This document shows, in pieces, positions 8,916 to 17,342 of a stretch of DNA of 52,204 bases (within the stretch, counting starts at the first letter, position 1; each line of letters starts with the position of its first letter). Source of the stretch: Desulfobacter postgatei (lineage in GTDB: Bacteria > Desulfobacterota > Desulfobacteria > Desulfobacterales > Desulfobacteraceae); contig PDTI01000009.1 in assembly GCA_002747145.1 (NCBI GenBank), positions 1-52,204 on the forward strand, read 5' to 3'. The position numbers and the translations under genes were made by a program. The notes beneath the pieces were generated by a model. The model saw only the letters and a program-made list of their open reading frames with translations, ran no database searches and was not told the origin of the DNA.

Positions 8916-10565
8916 ATGAGCTCAGCTGGTTTGCTTTATTCGGATGACCCTTCCATAAAAGACCTTCATGAAAAACTAAGAAAAGCGGCCCAGGATCTGA
9001 ACACACCGGATAACCATCTGCGGCAGCTTTTGGAGCGGCCCGGAAGGTTCTTTGCTTTCAGTCTTGGCATTGACGGCTTTTTCATGGATTTTTCACGCCA
9101 GCGGCTTGATGAACATGTGTTATCATTGCTGCATGAATCCCAAATTTTGTCCAGTGCACTTAAAAAATTCAGTGAAATGACCCAGGGGAAAATCGTAAAT
9201 CCCACCGAAAACCGTGCAGCACTGCATACTGCGGCCCGGGGTACAGGCCCTTCCCCGCTTGTATTCAAAGAGATGGACGTTAAACAGCAGATGCAACAAG
9301 TCAATGAGAAAATAGAACAATTCTGTGCATCAGTCCATGAAGGCAAAATCTGCTCGGCATGTGGAAAACCCTTTACCCAGGCAGTTGTCATTGGTATTGG
9401 CGGATCATATCTTGGCTGTGAATTTGTCTACCAGGCCCTGGCCGGGGTTGACAAAAAAATGCCTCTCTTATTTCTGCCCAATGTGGATATTGACAATTTT
9501 GCCCAGATCATTGAAGCCATTGATAAAGATACCACCCTTTGGATTGTAATTTCCAAATCCTACACCACCACCGAAACCATGGCCAATCTCAATCAGATCA
9601 GCACATGGCTCAAAGCCATGGGCATTGACCCTGAAGATCACATGGTCACCATCACGGCCAAGGGAAGCCCCGGAGACAATCCTGGAACACCTGTGCTTGG
9701 GTCTTTTCATATGTTTGATTTCATCGGCGGCCGGTATTCCGTATCTTCGGCTGTGGGTGGGCTGCCTTTAAGTCTTGCATTTGGATATGAGGTTTTTAAA
9801 CGTTTTCTCAACGGCTGCTTTCTGATGGATAGGCATGTGCTGGATAGTCCTGCAGAAAAAAACATCGCCTTAACTGCGGCCCTGATCTCCATATGGAACA
9901 ACCTGTATATGGGATATCCGGCCCAGGCCATTATTCCCTATTCGTCAAGGTTAGCCCGGCTCAGCCCCCATGTTCAGCAGCTCTATATGGAAAGCCTGGG
10001 TAAATCGGTATCCCTAAAAGGTCAGCCGTTAGCCCAACCTGCCGGCACCATTATTTTCGGGGAACCCGGCACCAATGCCCAGCACTCATTTTTTCAGCTG
10101 GCCCACCAGGGAAAAGCCTTTCCCATTGATTTTATCGGTGTGAAAGTGCCGGGATACAGCGGGCTTCAGGCAATGTCCAAAGGGGTTACCAACCACCAGG
10201 AACTGTGGGCCAACCTTTTGGCCCAGGCCGGCGCACTTGCCCTTGGCCGCAGCAGCGATGACCCGGCCAGGAATTTTGACGGCAACCGGCCCTCAACAAT
10301 AATCAGCATTGATAATCTGGAACCGGAAAGTGTTGGGATGCTGCTCTCTTTTTACGAAGCCAGAACCGTTCTCGAAGGATTTATTCTCGGTGTAAACCCC
10401 TTTGATCAGTTTGGTGTGGAGTTAGGCAAAGTCATGGCCGGGGATATTCGAAAGCAGATGGCTGCAAGAAATCAGGATCCGTCATATACGTTTGCCTGTG
10501 CATCAAAAACAGATAATTTTTATTTGGATCGGTTGTTTGGGAACTCAACAACATTTGAAGCATAA
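8916..10565 (+). CDS. pgi: Glucose-6-phosphate isomerase
   Basis: The enzyme interconverts glucose 6-phosphate and fructose 6-phosphate in glycolysis and gluconeogenesis. At 549 residues it has the size of the long bacterial form. Family signatures are clear: the sugar-phosphate binding GIGGSYLGCEF, the active-site region DFIGGRYSVSSAVGG and GEPGTNAQHSFFQLAHQG, which carries the conserved His and Glu/Gln residues. AAAGGAG stands 8-9 nt before the ATG. It is a single-gene unit, followed by a short hairpin shared with the convergent fabH. Confidence 0.95.
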   Translation: MSSAGLLYSDDPSIKDLHEKLRKAAQDLNTPDNHLRQLLERPGRFFAFSLGIDGFFMDFSRQRLDEHVLSLLHESQILSSALKKFSEMTQGKIVNPTENRAALHTAARGTGPSPLVFKEMDVKQQMQQVNEKIEQFCASVHEGKICSACGKPFTQAVVIGIGGSYLGCEFVYQALAGVDKKMPLLFLPNVDIDNFAQIIEAIDKDTTLWIVISKSYTTTETMANLNQISTWLKAMGIDPEDHMVTITAKGSPGDNPGTPVLGSFHMFDFIGGRYSVSSAVGGLPLSLAFGYEVFKRFLNGCFLMDRHVLDSPAEKNIALTAALISIWNNLYMGYPAQAIIPYSSRLARLSPHVQQLYMESLGKSVSLKGQPLAQPAGTIIFGEPGTNAQHSFFQLAHQGKAFPIDFIGVKVPGYSGLQAMSKGVTNHQELWANLLAQAGALALGRSSDDPARNFDGNRPSTIISIDNLEPESVGMLLSFYEARTVLEGFILGVNPFDQFGVELGKVMAGDIRKQMAARNQDPSYTFACASKTDNFYLDRLFGNSTTFEA

Positions 10566-10594
10566 CACAGGTCCAAGCCCCGGGTCATCTGTAC

Positions 10595-10622
10595 TCGTGA
10601 ACTTACAGGTTTACGTTCACGA
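10595..10622. terminator. Short hairpin between convergent pgi and fabH
   Basis: TCGTGAAC pairs exactly with GTTCACGA across a 12-nt loop. It is centred in the 78-bp gap between the two 3' ends. No T-run follows, so termination efficiency is uncertain. Confidence 0.4.
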
Positions 10623-10643
10623 ATACGACAACTAGAAGGAACA

Positions 10644-11657
10644 TCAGGGAAATCTATAGATAGAGGCACCCCAGGTCAGACCGGCACCAAGGCCGGCAAA
10701 AAGCACAACATCCCCGGATTTGCCGATACGGCCGGTTTCAATGGCCTCATAAAGTGCCAAAGGAATGCTGGCAGCCGTGGTATTGCCGTATTTCTCAATA
10801 TTATGGAAAATTTTATCTTCGGGCAGTTTAAGAAACTGGCCAAAGGCCTGGTTAATACGTTTATTGGCCTGGTGGGGCACCACAAGATCAATATCAGACA
10901 ACGTCATCCCGGCTTTTTCAAGCACTTCCCTGGTCACCTTGGGAAGCATGCGTACGGCTTTTTTAAATATGGCAGGACCGTCCATGACCGGAAAATATCG
11001 GGGGTCATCATTGGAGACACCATCGGGTATGCGTTTTATAAGATTGGACGCAGGCAGTTCGGTTTTTAAGGTTTGCGCAAAATGCCCATCAGCATGCAAT
11101 GCTGAGGCAATTAGCCCCACATTTTCATCCGTGTCAACAGCTTCGATGCACAGGGCCGCAGCCCCGTCACCAAAAATCACCGTCACATCCCTGCCCCGGG
11201 TGGTTTTGTCAAGTCCTGTGGAATGGACTTCAGCACCCACCAAAAGCACCTTTGAGGCAAGCCCGGATTTAATGTAGGAATCTGCTGTGGCAAATCCATA
11301 TAAAAATCCAGTACACTGCTGGCGAATGTCCAGGGCTGGTGTGGAATCAAGTTCGAGATTTCGCGCTAAAAGACACCCACCCCCCGGGAACATGATATCC
11401 GGACTTAGGGTTGCAAAAATTATAAAATCCAGATCATTGGGATGCCAACCCGCCTTGTCCAGTGCCATAAGAGCTGCCTGGGTGCCCAAATCCGATGCAC
11501 CGCAGACATCATCCTGGGTGACCCAATGCCGCTGGTGGATGCCGGTGCGCTGGCGGATCCATTCATCAGAAGTGTCCATAAACTCGGCTAGATCCTGATT
11601 GGTGACAATATGTTTCGGTACAAAGAAGCCTGAGCCCTTTATAATTGATTTTTTCAT
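10644..11657 (-). CDS. fabH: 3-oxoacyl-ACP synthase III (FabH-type)
   Basis: This condensing enzyme of type II fatty acid synthesis joins an acyl-CoA primer to malonyl-ACP. The thiolase-fold catalytic triad is visible: Cys115 in RQQCTGFLYG, His in VPHQANKRI and Asn in YGNTTAAS. Length (337 residues) is normal. The ATG at 11657 is preceded by AAGGAAA. It stands alone rather than in a fab operon with fabD/fabG, so a special primer role (for example in branched or secondary metabolite acyl chains) cannot be excluded, but plain FabH is the simplest reading. Confidence 0.9.
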   Translation of the reverse strand: MKKSIIKGSGFFVPKHIVTNQDLAEFMDTSDEWIRQRTGIHQRHWVTQDDVCGASDLGTQAALMALDKAGWHPNDLDFIIFATLSPDIMFPGGGCLLARNLELDSTPALDIRQQCTGFLYGFATADSYIKSGLASKVLLVGAEVHSTGLDKTTRGRDVTVIFGDGAAALCIEAVDTDENVGLIASALHADGHFAQTLKTELPASNLIKRIPDGVSNDDPRYFPVMDGPAIFKKAVRMLPKVTREVLEKAGMTLSDIDLVVPHQANKRINQAFGQFLKLPEDKIFHNIEKYGNTTAASIPLALYEAIETGRIGKSGDVVLFAGLGAGLTWGASIYRFP

Positions 11658-11938
11658 TAAATTTCCTTGTCGCTAAAAATATATGTAGTTTAATAATTGC
11701 AAAACAGCAGAAAGTTTCTGTCTGATTCCTGAAATTTCGTCACACTCAAGTGAAACCGCAAATTTATAATATGAATTTTGTTGTTAGGCAAGACAGTTAA
11801 AACCGTACCCTTTTTGTTTCCTGGGCTGAACAATAAAATGGATATTTTTTTCACACTTACATTTTTTTTCTTGCATATACCAAGAAGATTGAGATAATGA
11901 CATAGGAAATTATCCATTTCAATGATAAAGAGGCTGAT

Positions 11939-12319
11939 ATGGCAGATGCGGCTCGACTTTTGATCGTAGATGACAACGAAGATATTTTGTCTACTTTTTA
12001 TGAATTTTTTAACTCCCTTGGATATGAGGTTAAGACTGCAGCGGATGGATTCGCCGCTTTAAAAATTTTGCGGGATAAACCCGATTATTTCCACTGTCTG
12101 ATCACAGACCTTGTGATGCCTAACATCAGTGGTGTCGGGCTGATTTCCATTGTAAAAAAAGAATTCCCTGATATTAAGACCATTGCCATGACCGGGTATG
12201 GGGATCACCCCGGGGCACTTGCGTCTGAAGCCCAGGCGGATATTGTTGTCTTTAAACCTGTTGATTTGTTTAAAGTTGAACGTAAAGTTACCCAACTCAT
12301 AGGCCGTTCAGAAAAATAG
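11939..12319 (+). CDS. Stand-alone response-regulator receiver
   Basis: A single CheY-like receiver of 126 residues without an output domain. The acidic pocket is DDNED (from residue 11), the phospho-acceptor is Asp57 in LITDLVMPN, the switch Thr is Thr85 and the conserved Lys is Lys106 in FKPVD. It is followed after 22 nt by a sigma-54 activator that lacks a receiver, so the two may be a split NtrC-type regulator or a phosphorelay step. No histidine kinase is adjacent. The 280-bp gap before it (11658-11938) holds no gene I can support. Confidence 0.88.
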   Translation: MADAARLLIVDDNEDILSTFYEFFNSLGYEVKTAADGFAALKILRDKPDYFHCLITDLVMPNISGVGLISIVKKEFPDIKTIAMTGYGDHPGALASEAQADIVVFKPVDLFKVERKVTQLIGRSEK

Positions 12320-12341
12320 GAAAAAGAGGACGTTATAAGAT

Positions 12342-13442
12342 ATGACTTTACAAATTCCACTGATAGGCGTCTCCACCCCTATGCTGAAAATCAAGGAACT
12401 GATCAGCCATGTGGCCAAAACCTGTCTTAACATCCTGATTACAGGAGAGACCGGTGTGGGAAAGGGAGTGGTCGCCCAAAGCCTGCATGCTGAATCGAAC
12501 AGATCCGGAAATAATTTTGTAAAGATAAATTGTGCGGCTTTGCCTGAGACCCTTCTGGAGTCAGAACTTTACGGTTATGAAAAAGGTGCTTTTACCGGGG
12601 CACATAAAAAACGTCCTGGCAAATTTTTAACTGCAGACAAGGGCGTTCTTTTTCTTGACGAAATCGGGGATATGCCCCTTTCCCTTCAATCCAAAATGCT
12701 CCACGTGCTCCAAAGCGGAGAATTCTCTCCTTTGGGATCGGACCAGGAATATAAAACAGATGCTTGGGTGATTGCCGCAACCAACCAGCACCTTGAAGAA
12801 AATATCAAAAACAAAACGTTTAGAGAAGATCTTTTTTACCGGCTTAATATTATTAAAATAAATATCCCGCCCCTTCGTGAACGTCCGGAGGATATCCCAG
12901 CCCTGGTTGAATTTTACTTTAAAAAATACTCGGCAGAATATCCCGAAGTCCATGCAGAAAGGCCTGACAGCCAGATCATGGCCCGCCTTACCAGTTATCA
13001 TTGGCCTGGCAATGTGCGCCAGTTGCAAAACTGCATTAAAAAACAGATGGTGCTCAATTCGTGGGATAAAATTTTTGAAGAGCTGCCTAAAGACGGATCT
13101 TCCACTGAAGCATCGTCTCCAGAAGATATGCCCCAAGCGCAATCATCCGATTCTGCCATGCATTTGCCACATTATGCATTTGATGATAAATCTGGAAGCC
13201 AGCGGATGAAGATCATTTCAGAATTCGTAGACCTGTCCACAAGTTCAGAAAAACTGTTCGAAGACATCTCTTTGAAAAAAATAAAGAAACTGGCCTCCGA
13301 CAAAGTTGAAAAGGAAGTGATTATTTTTGTGCTTGAAAAAGTGGGGTGGAACCGATCCAAAGCCGCAAAAATTTTAAAAGTATCCTATAAGACCTTGTTA
13401 TATAAAATGAACGAATTCAATGTGAATCCGCCTATTATTTAA
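12342..13442 (+). CDS. Sigma-54-dependent transcriptional activator without receiver
   Basis: This bacterial enhancer-binding protein of 366 residues starts directly with the AAA+ domain. Walker A is GETGVGKG (35-42), the sigma-54 contact loop is a canonical GAFTGA (82-87), Walker B is GVLFLDEIGD, and the arginine-finger region is REDLFYRLN. A linker of about 80 residues leads to a Fis-type helix-turn-helix at the C-terminus (GWNRSKAAKILKVSYKTLLYKM). The lack of an N-terminal sensory domain resembles PspF-like activators, which are controlled by separate proteins. The receiver gene just upstream is the obvious candidate partner. Targets are unknown. Confidence 0.9.
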   Translation: MTLQIPLIGVSTPMLKIKELISHVAKTCLNILITGETGVGKGVVAQSLHAESNRSGNNFVKINCAALPETLLESELYGYEKGAFTGAHKKRPGKFLTADKGVLFLDEIGDMPLSLQSKMLHVLQSGEFSPLGSDQEYKTDAWVIAATNQHLEENIKNKTFREDLFYRLNIIKINIPPLRERPEDIPALVEFYFKKYSAEYPEVHAERPDSQIMARLTSYHWPGNVRQLQNCIKKQMVLNSWDKIFEELPKDGSSTEASSPEDMPQAQSSDSAMHLPHYAFDDKSGSQRMKIISEFVDLSTSSEKLFEDISLKKIKKLASDKVEKEVIIFVLEKVGWNRSKAAKILKVSYKTLLYKMNEFNVNPPII

Positions 13443-13692
13443 GGCCTGAAAGCCTGTTAGAGCCTGTTTGAAACAGCAAAGTCTCTACAGCGATATCTTC
13501 CACAAGTCCTCTATACTCCGCATGACCCCTGAGCCGAAACTGATATGAATGACCACTTTTTCATTTAGTTACAAATTACATTAGCATTTAAATAAAAAAT
13601 ATATACTTTCATCAGTTTTATTAAAATATATTTTTAAATTCTTAAAAGTTACTCTCTTTATGTTTGACTCAATACCCTCAATATCATACAGT

Positions 13693-13815
13693 TAGGTCCA
13701 TGGTCAGAATTAAATCTCCCACAGCTGCGCCGGATTTTAAGTCGCCATCAAGGCACGCCAATGGTGGCTTAAAAGACAAGCAGATGGGAGATTTTATTTT
13801 GATCATGGGCCTTAA
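13693..13815. repeat. Repeat B copy 1 (hairpin-forming, about 120 bp)
   Basis: The outer ends are imperfect inverted repeats: GGTCCATGGTCAGAATTAAATC on the left against GGCCCATGATCAAAATAAAATC read from the right. A nested inner pair (TAAGTCGCCAT/ATGGTGGCTTA) sits within. Much of the sequence recurs at 28121-28285 and, truncated, at 39722-39774. It lies in the 434-bp gap between the sigma-54 activator and the Lrp-type gene, which otherwise holds AT-rich sequence and a short repeat A end-like scrap (AGCCTGTTTGA near 13459). Confidence 0.6.
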
Positions 13816-13876
13816 GTGACCTTCAGATAAAACCATGAAGACGTGGCGAAATAACATAACTCAATAAAAAGAAACG

Positions 13877-14319
13877 ATGAAAATTGATCAGACCAATATC
13901 AATATTATCAGAGAACTCAAAGAAGGTAAAAAACCTTTCAAAAAAATAGCCGGCAAGCTGGGGATTACGGAAAATACGGTTCGGTCCAGGGTTCTCAAGC
14001 TCCAGGAAGAAGGTGTACTTGAATTCTTCGGACTTGTGGACCCGGCTAAACTACCCGGGCATAGAAGTGCATTGTGGGCATTAAGTTGTCTGAAACAAAT
14101 CTGGTGGAAAAAGGAGAAGAGATCAGCCGTCTGAAAGGTGTCATCTCCGTTTCCGTGGTTACAGGCAGGTATGATCTCATGGTGCAGGTTTTATTCAAAG
14201 AAGGATTTGGGCTGCTTGAATTTTACACCAATGAAATGTCAAAAATTTACGGGATAAATTCCGTTGAGACCTTTGTGATTTACAAATCCTATAACCTGAA
14301 GGTGCCGTACATTTTTTAA
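13877..14319 (+). pseudogene. Lrp/AsnC-family regulator broken by a 1-nt frameshift
   Basis: Two overlapping frames together make one normal Lrp/AsnC protein of about 147 residues. The first (from 13877) gives the N-terminal helix-turn-helix (IAGKLGITENTVRSRVLKLQEEG). The second, open from 14074, gives the C-terminal ligand-binding RAM domain (GVISVSVVTGRYDLMVQVL). The join is at about 14070-14076, where SAL should run into VGIKLSE; one base appears to be missing. It may be a real loss, an assembly error or, less likely, a programmed shift; no classic slippery heptamer is seen. Its place just upstream of gcvT suggests that it senses an amino acid such as glycine and controls the operon, which is inference. 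Confidence 0.75.
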
Positions 14320-14347
14320 ACTTGATCATAAGAAAGGGGCTTTTGCC

Positions 14348-15592
14348 ATGACCAATTATCTGAAAAAAACACCATTAAACGCATGGCACAGGAATGTCGG
14401 AGCCAATATGGCTGATTTCGGCGGATTCGACATGCCGTTATGGTATGATACAGGGGTTAAAAATGAACATCTTGCCGTGCTTAAATCCGCGGGGATGTTT
14501 GACACTTCCCATATGGACTGTATCCGGATTCAGGGCAAAGACGCCCCTGCCCTGCTTGATTTCTGCTTCACAAGACAGATCCATGACCTGACATTTGGCC
14601 GGTGTATTTACGGCGCGTTTTTAGATGCCCAGGGGCATTGCTTTGATGATGCCATTATTTATAGATTTTCTGATATCAGTTTTATGGTCTGTGTGAATGC
14701 AGGTATGGGGGCATTGGTTACCGGACATCTAACCAGTCACAGTGACGGAAAAACCTTAGAAATTAAAAATTTATCAGAAAAGGTGGCCAAACTTGATGTT
14801 CAGGGGAAGAATGCGTTGAAAATCGTGTCTGATCTGATCAGGGACGCAGAAAAGGTTTTTGAAAAAATGCCTTACTTTTCCTTTAAAGGCGATCTGGATC
14901 CTGACGCTTCTAATGGGGTAAGGCTTGTGGATGGTACACCGGTCATAATATCAAGAACCGGGTACACCGGTGAATTTGGGTTCGAAATTTTTATTGGGCC
15001 TGATAAAGTTGAAAAACTGTGGTGTGATCTTCTGGATGCAGGTTCCCCCTATGGCCTGATACCCTGCGGCCTTGGTGCCCGGGATTCCCTGAGGGCCGGT
15101 GCATGCCTGCCCCTGTCCCACCAGGATATTGGACATTTCCCCTTTATCAACCATCCCTGGGAGTTTGCCCTGCCCTTTCAGACTGGCACCCGGCAGTTTA
15201 CCAAGGCATTTTTAGGGGATACCCATCTAATCCATTTGGAAAAGCCATCCTTTACCTATGCCTTTGTGGGGGATTCTTTAAGAAAAGTGACCGCAGGTGA
15301 TGCCGGCCGGGTGCTGACCGAGCAGGGGGAAGATATCGGACAGGTACTGACTTGCGCAACAGACATGGGGATCTTCTGGCATGAAAACAAAATCGTCAGC
15401 ATCAATACGCCGGACCTGCCCCCGGATGTTAAAATAAAGGGGCTTGCCTGCGGATTTGTCATGGTCAATCAGCCCCTTGAGATGGGTACCCGGCTTTGGC
15501 TTGTGGAAGGCAAGCGTAAAATCGGGGTCCGGCTTGTTTCAGACATCCGGCCTGACAGGACCGCAAGGCTGGCAATAAAAAATTTTAAATAA
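14348..15592 (+). CDS. gcvT: Glycine cleavage system T protein (aminomethyltransferase)
   Basis: It transfers the methylene group from the aminomethyl-lipoyl arm of GcvH to tetrahydrofolate and releases ammonia. The N-terminal folate-binding region (FGGFDMPLWYDTGVKNEH, then AGMFDTSHMD) and the GARDSLRAGACLPL segment are typical. At 414 residues it is slightly longer than the usual 360-375. It is the first gene of the four-gene gcv operon and starts 28 nt after the broken Lrp-type gene. An AGAAAGGGG ribosome site lies before the ATG. Confidence 0.93.
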   Translation: MTNYLKKTPLNAWHRNVGANMADFGGFDMPLWYDTGVKNEHLAVLKSAGMFDTSHMDCIRIQGKDAPALLDFCFTRQIHDLTFGRCIYGAFLDAQGHCFDDAIIYRFSDISFMVCVNAGMGALVTGHLTSHSDGKTLEIKNLSEKVAKLDVQGKNALKIVSDLIRDAEKVFEKMPYFSFKGDLDPDASNGVRLVDGTPVIISRTGYTGEFGFEIFIGPDKVEKLWCDLLDAGSPYGLIPCGLGARDSLRAGACLPLSHQDIGHFPFINHPWEFALPFQTGTRQFTKAFLGDTHLIHLEKPSFTYAFVGDSLRKVTAGDAGRVLTEQGEDIGQVLTCATDMGIFWHENKIVSINTPDLPPDVKIKGLACGFVMVNQPLEMGTRLWLVEGKRKIGVRLVSDIRPDRTARLAIKNFK

Positions 15593-15604
15593 AAAGGAGA
15601 CGAC

Positions 15605-16003
15605 ATGAAAGCAATAGAGGAACTTAATTTTCCATCAGACCTGAAGTACACCGATGACCATGAATGGGCAAAGGTTGAAGGCGATCTGGTCAGCGTGGGT
15701 ATTTCTGATTATGCCCAGGACCAGCTTGGCGAAATTGTTTTTGTGGAAGTCCCTGAAATTGGCGACACCTTTGAACAAGCAGACGAGTTTGGCAGTGTGG
15801 AGTCTGTTAAAGCAGTATCTGAAATTTTTCTTCCCATTTCAGGTGAAGTCGTTGCGGTGAATACAACACTTGAAGATGAACCAGAGCTTGTCAACACAGA
15901 CTGCTACAACAAAGGCTGGATTGTCAAAATCAAACCCCAGGATCTGTCTGAACTGGACAGCCTCAAGGACCGGGCTGCATACCTTGAAATGTTGAAAGGA
16001 TAA
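15605..16003 (+). CDS. gcvH: Glycine cleavage system H protein (lipoyl carrier)
   Basis: A 132-residue lipoyl carrier that shuttles the aminomethyl group between P, T and L proteins. The lipoylated lysine is Lys69 in GSVESVKAVSE, inside the usual beta-barrel with GEIVFVEVPEIG before it. An AAAAGGAG site precedes the ATG. It lies 12 nt after gcvT and 5 nt before gcvPA. No dihydrolipoyl dehydrogenase (L protein) or lipoyl ligase gene is in the window, so these must come from elsewhere. Confidence 0.96.
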   Translation: MKAIEELNFPSDLKYTDDHEWAKVEGDLVSVGISDYAQDQLGEIVFVEVPEIGDTFEQADEFGSVESVKAVSEIFLPISGEVVAVNTTLEDEPELVNTDCYNKGWIVKIKPQDLSELDSLKDRAAYLEMLKG

Positions 16004-16008
16004 ATGTC

Positions 16009-17340
16009 ATGCGTTACCTGCCGCATACCAGACAGGAGATCGACCAGATGCTGGCTGTGACCGGCCACGCCGACCTGAATCAGTTATTTGAAACCATTCC
16101 TGATTCTGCCAGGACAAAGAGCGGATTGAGCCTGCCGGAGGCCTTAAGCGAGTGGGATTTAAATGCCCGGATGGAGGAACTTGCCTCACAAAATGCGGCA
16201 TGCAGACCATATACATGCCTGATGGGTGCAGGCTCCTATGACCACCATATTCCAGCCATTGTGCCCTACCTTATTTCCAGGTCCGAATTTATGACCGCCT
16301 ACACCCCTTACCAACCCGAGGTAAGCCAGGGCACCTTGCAGGGGATCTATGAATTTCAAACCATGGTTACCACGCTTTTAGGTATGGATATTGCCACGGC
16401 ATCCCATTACGATGGGGGGACTGCCCTGGCAGAATGCGCACTGATCGCCCTTCGTAAATCAAAAACCGCAAATAAAGTGGCCGTATCAAGCCTTATTCAT
16501 CCCGCCCATCGCCATATCATGAAGACCTATCTTCGGCCGGCTGGATATGAAATGGTTGAGATACCTGCAGATCAAAACGGCCTGACAGATGTGGCGGCGT
16601 TGAAATCCATGGATGGTATTGCAGGGGTGGCGGTTCAGTCCCCTAATTTTTTGGGCAACATTGAGGATCTGGGCAGTATTAAAGCCTGTGCCAGCGAGAA
16701 AAATTGCGTATTCATTACCTCATTTACCGAGGCCCTGGCCCATGGGCTGCTGAAAAGTCCGGGAGATTTTGGGGCTGATCTTGTGGCAGGGGAAGGCCAG
16801 AGCCTTGGCATGGCAAAAAACTTTGGGGGGCCGGGGCTTGGTCTTCTAGCAGGTACACAGAAATTGATGAGAACCCTTCCCGGCCGGTTCGTGGGAAAAA
16901 CCACCGATTCAAAGGGCCGCAGAGGGTATGTGCTGACCCTGGCCACCCGGGAGCAGCATATCCGCAGGGAAAAAGCCTCTTCCAACATCTGTTCCAACAA
17001 CGGGCTCAACGCCATGACCGCTGCGATATATATGGCGGCCGCGGGAAAAAACGGCATCAGGGAAATTGCCCAGCTCAATCATGATAAGGCGGTTTACCTG
17101 AAAAACGTGCTGGTGGATGCCGGGTTTGAATCCGTTTATAACGGCGCTTTTTTCAATGAATTTGTTCTTAAAGCCCCAGCCGGATTTGGGGACAAGCGAC
17201 GGGAGCTTGCCGAAAAACACAATGTGTTTGCCGGAGTCCCCCTTGAATCCTATTACCCGGAGATGGCAGACCATTATCTTTTCTGCGCCACGGAAACCGT
17301 GTCCAGACAGGCCATGGACCTGTTGGCAAAGGAGGTATAA
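16009..17340 (+). CDS. gcvPA: Glycine dehydrogenase (decarboxylating) subunit 1
   Basis: This is the N-terminal half of the split P protein, 443 residues. In this form the glycine decarboxylase is a heterotetramer of PA and PB, as in many anaerobes and Gram-positives, not the single large GcvP of enterics. Recognisable segments are FLGAGSYDHHIP-like MGAGSYDHHIPAIVP, TPYQPEVSQGTLQ and the region GEGQSLGMAKNFGGPGLG. It begins 5 nt after gcvH and ends 2 nt before gcvPB, so translation is probably coupled. Confidence 0.95.
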   Translation: MRYLPHTRQEIDQMLAVTGHADLNQLFETIPDSARTKSGLSLPEALSEWDLNARMEELASQNAACRPYTCLMGAGSYDHHIPAIVPYLISRSEFMTAYTPYQPEVSQGTLQGIYEFQTMVTTLLGMDIATASHYDGGTALAECALIALRKSKTANKVAVSSLIHPAHRHIMKTYLRPAGYEMVEIPADQNGLTDVAALKSMDGIAGVAVQSPNFLGNIEDLGSIKACASEKNCVFITSFTEALAHGLLKSPGDFGADLVAGEGQSLGMAKNFGGPGLGLLAGTQKLMRTLPGRFVGKTTDSKGRRGYVLTLATREQHIRREKASSNICSNNGLNAMTAAIYMAAAGKNGIREIAQLNHDKAVYLKNVLVDAGFESVYNGAFFNEFVLKAPAGFGDKRRELAEKHNVFAGVPLESYYPEMADHYLFCATETVSRQAMDLLAKEV

Positions 17341-17342
17341 TC

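Noticed and set aside
11690..11917. 75-codon minus-strand ORF upstream of the receiver gene
   Set aside because: It lies in the AT-rich gap between two divergent genes, has no convincing ribosome site and no recognisable pattern, and covers the likely promoter region.
13456..13472. AGCCTGTTTGA scrap as another repeat A copy
   Set aside because: Only about 11 bp match the terminal repeat and no core or second end follows, so it cannot be called an element.
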